Assembly (NCBI GenBank): GCA_021778975.1
Contig: JAJYBO010000134.1
Span: 1 to 7,847 of the forward strand
DNA length: 7,847 nucleotides
Source: Deltaproteobacteria bacterium
GTDB lineage: Bacteria; Desulfobacterota; Desulfobacteria; Desulfobacterales; Desulfatirhabdiaceae
Reading direction: 5' to 3'
Under the pieces are notes generated by a model. The model was not told the origin of the DNA, did no database searches, and saw only the letters and a program-made list of their open reading frames with translations. Below are positions 6,192 through 7,847 of the stretch, one piece after another (the first letter of the stretch is position 1; each line of letters starts with the position of its first letter). A program made the translations under genes and the position numbers.

Positions 6192-7229
6192 TTACACATT
6201 GAAGCGAAAATTGATGATATCGCCATCCTGGACTTCGTAGGTTTTTCCTTCCAGGCGAAAGGTGCCCCGTTTTTTGGCTTCGGCCTGAGAGCCGGCGGCC
6301 AGAAGATCCGCATAGGACAGCACTTCGGCGCGAATGAACCCTTTTTTGATATCTGAATGAATGACTTCCGCGGCGTCCAGTGCGGAGGTTCCTTTCTGGA
6401 TGGTCCACGCCCGAACTTCGTCTTCTCCGACGGTAAAAAACGATATCAGGCCCAGCAGTGTGTAGGATTGTTGAATCACCCTGTCCATTGCGGAGGCCGT
6501 GATATTGAATTCTGTCAGAAAGTCTCTGGCTTCTTCGTCGGACATCTGAATGAGTTCCTGTTCCAGCTTGGCCTTGATGACCATACAGGTTTCCCTTGAA
6601 GTGATCGAGGGAATATCCGGCAATGCGTCATCATCGTCCATGTTGTTGAACAGCACCAGGACGGGTTTGGCGGACATGAAGGCGAAGCCTCGCAACACCG
6701 GCGCTGACGCGATTTCAGGAAATTTGCGAAGAGGGGTTTCGTTTTCGAGGCGCCGGCGGCATTGCTGCAGCAGGGTTTGTTCTTCGGCGTCGGTTTTTTT
6801 TCCGCGCTTTTTATCGTTTTCCATGCGTTCCAGCCGTTTTTCGACGGCTACCAGATCGGAAAGGATCATTTCCTGGTCTATCGCTTCAAAATCGCTCGAT
6901 GGTTGTGGCGCCTCGCCGCCGGAACCGATAAAATTACGAACCACATGGATGATGGCGTCGCAATCCCGCACCTGCGACCATGACGACGCTTCTTTTCCGG
7001 CGTCTTTTTTGGTGGTGGGCGTATTGCCGGGCAGCAGATATTCAATCTGGGCGTAAATGGTTTTTCGGGGATGATACATATCGCTGAGGATGTCCACACG
7101 GGCATCGGGAACCCGAAGCGTTCCGACACGCATTTCGGATTTTCCGGATGGCTGAGAAACCGTTTGGGTCAGTGCCTCAAAAACCGTCAATGTTCCCGAA
7201 CCCGGACAGCCAATAATACCCAATTTCAT
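6192..7229 (-). CDS. YchF/Ola1-like protein with degenerate nucleotide-binding site (DUF933/TGS C-terminus)
   Basis: 345 aa, related to the YchF (Ola1) branch of the Obg-like P-loop NTPases, which bind ATP and interact with ribosomes. The C-terminal DUF933/TGS-type domain (about 255-345) is strikingly conserved: LLGLISFFTVG, VRAWTIQKGTSALDAAEVIH, KGFIRAEV and the terminal DGDIINFRFNV. The N-terminal half keeps the fold's landmarks (MKLGIIG, the DARVDIL stretch at 42-48, DAIIHVVRNF at 91-100) but not the chemistry. The P-loop reads GCPGSGTLT (7-15) where YchF has GxPNVGKST, so the lysine and following serine are lost; the G3 segment expected after position 64 (DIAGLVKGAS-type) is replaced by LLPGNTPTTKKDAG; the G4 site is NNMD (195-198). 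It is therefore probably a paralogue that no longer hydrolyses nucleotide. AAGGAG at 7238-7243, 8 nt upstream, supports the ATG. It is the second gene of a small operon. Role unknown. Confidence 0.88.
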   Translation of the reverse strand: MKLGIIGCPGSGTLTVFEALTQTVSQPSGKSEMRVGTLRVPDARVDILSDMYHPRKTIYAQIEYLLPGNTPTTKKDAGKEASSWSQVRDCDAIIHVVRNFIGSGGEAPQPSSDFEAIDQEMILSDLVAVEKRLERMENDKKRGKKTDAEEQTLLQQCRRRLENETPLRKFPEIASAPVLRGFAFMSAKPVLVLFNNMDDDDALPDIPSITSRETCMVIKAKLEQELIQMSDEEARDFLTEFNITASAMDRVIQQSYTLLGLISFFTVGEDEVRAWTIQKGTSALDAAEVIHSDIKKGFIRAEVLSYADLLAAGSQAEAKKRGTFRLEGKTYEVQDGDIINFRFNV

Positions 7230-7237
7230 AATGATAT

Positions 7238-7243
7238 CTCCTT
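7238..7243 (-). promoter_or_regulatory. Ribosome binding site of the YchF-like gene
   Basis: AAGGAG on the minus strand, 8 nt before the ATG at 7229. It falls in the 21-nt gap after the stop of the small upstream ORF, so each gene has its own RBS. Confidence 0.75.
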
Positions 7244-7250
7244 ACACACA

Positions 7251-7340
7251 TCAATGAAAGCCACAGGAAAAGAACTTTTTAAAAAACTGAACAGCGTCAT
7301 CGCCTCTTAATATCGGAGTTGGTTTAACTGGCATTGCCAT
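7251..7340 (-). CDS. Small ORF of 29 codons upstream of the YchF-like gene, unknown function
   Basis: The frame starts MAMPVKPTPILRGDDAVQFF and ends KKFFSCGFH, TGA at 7251-7253. A textbook RBS, GGAGGT (7347-7352), lies 6 nt before the ATG, and a sigma70-like promoter lies 45-70 nt upstream, so translation is likely. The N-terminal pattern PTPxLxGxDAxxF reminds me of short uncharacterised bacterial proteins of about 60-70 aa; if so, this copy is truncated or frameshifted. A run of six T and five A (in the codons for FFKK) is a plausible place for an indel. No membrane segment or known domain is visible. It precedes the YchF-like gene by 21 nt in the same orientation. It could be a genuine small protein, a leader ORF or a decayed gene start. 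Confidence 0.55.
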   Translation of the reverse strand: MAMPVKPTPILRGDDAVQFFKKFFSCGFH

Positions 7341-7346
7341 AGTTAT

Positions 7347-7352
7347 ACCTCC
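7347..7352 (-). promoter_or_regulatory. Ribosome binding site of the 29-codon ORF
   Basis: GGAGGT on the minus strand, 6 nt from the ATG at 7340, close to the ideal Shine-Dalgarno sequence and spacing. It is the main reason for calling such a short ORF. Confidence 0.7.
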
Positions 7353-7384
7353 ATCTGTGTCGTGTAATGCCGGGACAGCCTTTA

Positions 7385-7411
7385 TTTATATTGCCCGACA
7401 ACGTGTGTCAA
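7385..7411 (-). promoter_or_regulatory. Sigma70-like promoter of the small-ORF/YchF-like operon
   Basis: On the minus strand a perfect -35 TTGACA (7406-7411) is followed after 15 nt by TATAAA (7385-7390), which matches the -10 consensus in five of six positions. The spacing is short (17 is optimal); shifting the -10 by two bases to TAAATA gives 17 but a worse match. Transcription would start near 7377 and give a leader of about 37 nt before the ATG at 7340. The end of the palindromic repeat (7419-7440) lies 7 bp upstream of the -35. Confidence 0.55.
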
Positions 7412-7418
7412 CAACCTT

Positions 7419-7440
7419 GACGGCTTTGTAAAAAGTCCGG
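7419..7440 (+). repeat. Solo or truncated end of the palindromic repeat element
   Basis: gacggctttgtaaaaag followed by tccgg. It is identical to the left end of the element at 6032-6048 over 17 bases, and matches the reverse complement of its right end at 21 of 22 positions (6135-6156). Similarity fades after about 7450 and I do not see a matching second arm nearby, so this looks like a decayed copy or an isolated end. It lies just upstream of the promoter of the small operon. Confidence 0.65.
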
Positions 7441-7692
7441 GTGCAGCGTCTTTACTCCGACAGCCCCGTTGCAATCATGATTATCCATTTCATAAGTGAT
7501 CGGTGTCTGAATCTGGGCAGCCTCAAAAATTCCTTTCTGTTTCTGGCTCTCAGTTTCCAGTCAGCACAGGGTGTTCTTTGTTGGAAATCACCTAAAGCGA
7601 ATTGTTATACTTACTGTTCGCTCAACACCTCAGAGGTTTGGTTAGGCAAACGGCAATAATAAATCATTCATAACTTTGAGCCGAAGCACAGA
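7441..7692. other. Intergenic stretch without recognisable genes
   Basis: About 250 bp upstream of the small operon. Frames on both strands are short and broken and match nothing I know. It holds the right copy of the 27-bp repeat and the left arm of a 13-bp inverted repeat. It may be decayed mobile DNA. Confidence 0.5.
7561..7587 (+). repeat. 27-bp direct repeat, right copy
   Basis: The partner of 6163-6189, reading tcagcacag, ggt, gttctttgttggaaa. Together with the palindromic-element ends the pair brackets the small-ORF/YchF-like operon. Confidence 0.65.
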
Positions 7693-7749
7693 TCAGCTTG
7701 GCTTTGTCAGGGTCAATCGTATTGAAGTATTATATTTTGCCGTTTGCCT
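7644..7749. repeat. 13-bp inverted-repeat pair enclosing about 80 bp
   Basis: aggcaaacggcaa at 7644-7656 and its exact reverse complement ttgccgtttgcct at 7737-7749. Looser pairing continues inward (aataa against ttat-type bases) and outward with a one-base bulge (tt before the left arm, taa after the right). The enclosed 80 bp have no ORF of note. It could be the terminal repeats of a very small element or a large cruciform; I see no clear target-site duplication. Confidence 0.5.
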
Positions 7750-7847
7750 TAATTCCGCTATACCGCTGTAAATTGTGGTATCCATGCCCAGCAGTTCCAA
7801 GATTTTGATTTGTAGATGCGATAGTGGCGTCATATGCTGTATTATGC
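7693..7847 (-). CDS. Possible C-terminal fragment of an unknown gene entering from the right edge
   Basis: An open minus-strand frame runs in from the window edge and stops with TGA at 7693-7695. An internal ATG at 7833 begins MTPLSHLQIKILELLGMD, continuing to an end of LTLTKPS. The leucine-rich amphipathic stretch loosely resembles C-termini of some transposases, but I cannot assign a family. An overlapping frame has an end reading DPDKAKLICASAQSYE with one internal stop upstream, so which frame was once coding, if any, is unclear. The right arm of the 13-bp inverted repeat lies inside it. Confidence 0.22.
   Translation of the reverse strand, partial: IIQHMTPLSHLQIKILELLGMDTTIYSGIAELRQTAKYNTSIRLTLTKPS

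Noticed and set aside
5825..6202. Plus-strand open frame across the intergenic gap and palindromic element
   Set aside because: It reads through the repeat and the C tract and has no RBS or recognisable sequence.
7623..7647. GCCTAAC and GTTGAGC on the minus strand as integron attC core sites
   Set aside because: The motifs fit RYYYAAC and GTTRRRY, but they are only about 14 bp apart, do not pair with each other as attC ends should, and no integrase or cassette is near.
7441..7659. Plus-strand 72-codon frame in the right-hand gap
   Set aside because: No RBS, starts in the tail of the repeat copy, and the composition is not protein-like.
1..7847. CRISPR array, tRNA or rRNA genes
   Set aside because: No regularly spaced repeats and no tRNA-like or rRNA-like sequence seen on either strand; the repeats present are few and irregularly placed.

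Overview
The window looks like chromosomal DNA from an anaerobic deltaproteobacterium, probably of the Desulfobacterota and most like the Desulfobacterales. This placement is inference. It rests on a two-gene 2-oxoacid:ferredoxin oxidoreductase, a large soluble multi-receiver hybrid kinase, a PAS domain with the 'ICP...KCP' cysteine pattern, and a dispersed palindromic repeat ending in gacggctttgtaaaaag. I recall all of these from that group, but no search was run.

Layout, left to right. Positions 2-223 (+) hold the C-terminal end of fabF, the fatty-acid chain-elongation condensing enzyme. It overlaps tail-to-tail by 11 bp with a long minus-strand gene (213-2828) for a cytoplasmic hybrid histidine kinase of order REC-PAS-HisKA-HATPase-REC-REC. 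Positions 2829-3449 are a 621-bp gap that turns strongly AT-rich. It contains a perfect 15-bp hairpin terminator that acts leftward, a tiny ORF with a very strong ribosome binding site that stops after 8 codons, and two diverged direct-repeat boxes.

Positions 3450-5874 (-) are a translationally coupled pair: the alpha subunit of a 2-oxoacid:ferredoxin oxidoreductase, then a beta subunit fused to the gamma domain. Together they supply the TPP site, the proximal Fe-S cluster ligands and the gamma domain, but no ferredoxin-like delta subunit is present in the window.

Positions 5875-6191 are non-coding and hold a 125-bp inverted-repeat element. Positions 6192-7340 (-) are a small operon. A sigma70-like promoter (7385-7411) precedes a 29-codon ORF with an excellent ribosome binding site, followed 21 nt later by a YchF/Ola1-like protein. 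The C-terminal domain of that protein is well conserved, but its P-loop lysine and G3 region are gone, so it looks like a pseudo-NTPase.

The operon is bracketed by copies of two repeats (the palindromic element and a 27-bp direct repeat). Positions 7441-7847 are otherwise non-coding apart from an inverted-repeat pair and a possible gene fragment entering from the right edge. The best candidate for something undescribed is the operon of micro-ORF plus pseudo-YchF; the hairpin-RBS-micro-ORF unit at 2992-3068 comes second. No CRISPR array, tRNA, rRNA or intact transposase gene was found.
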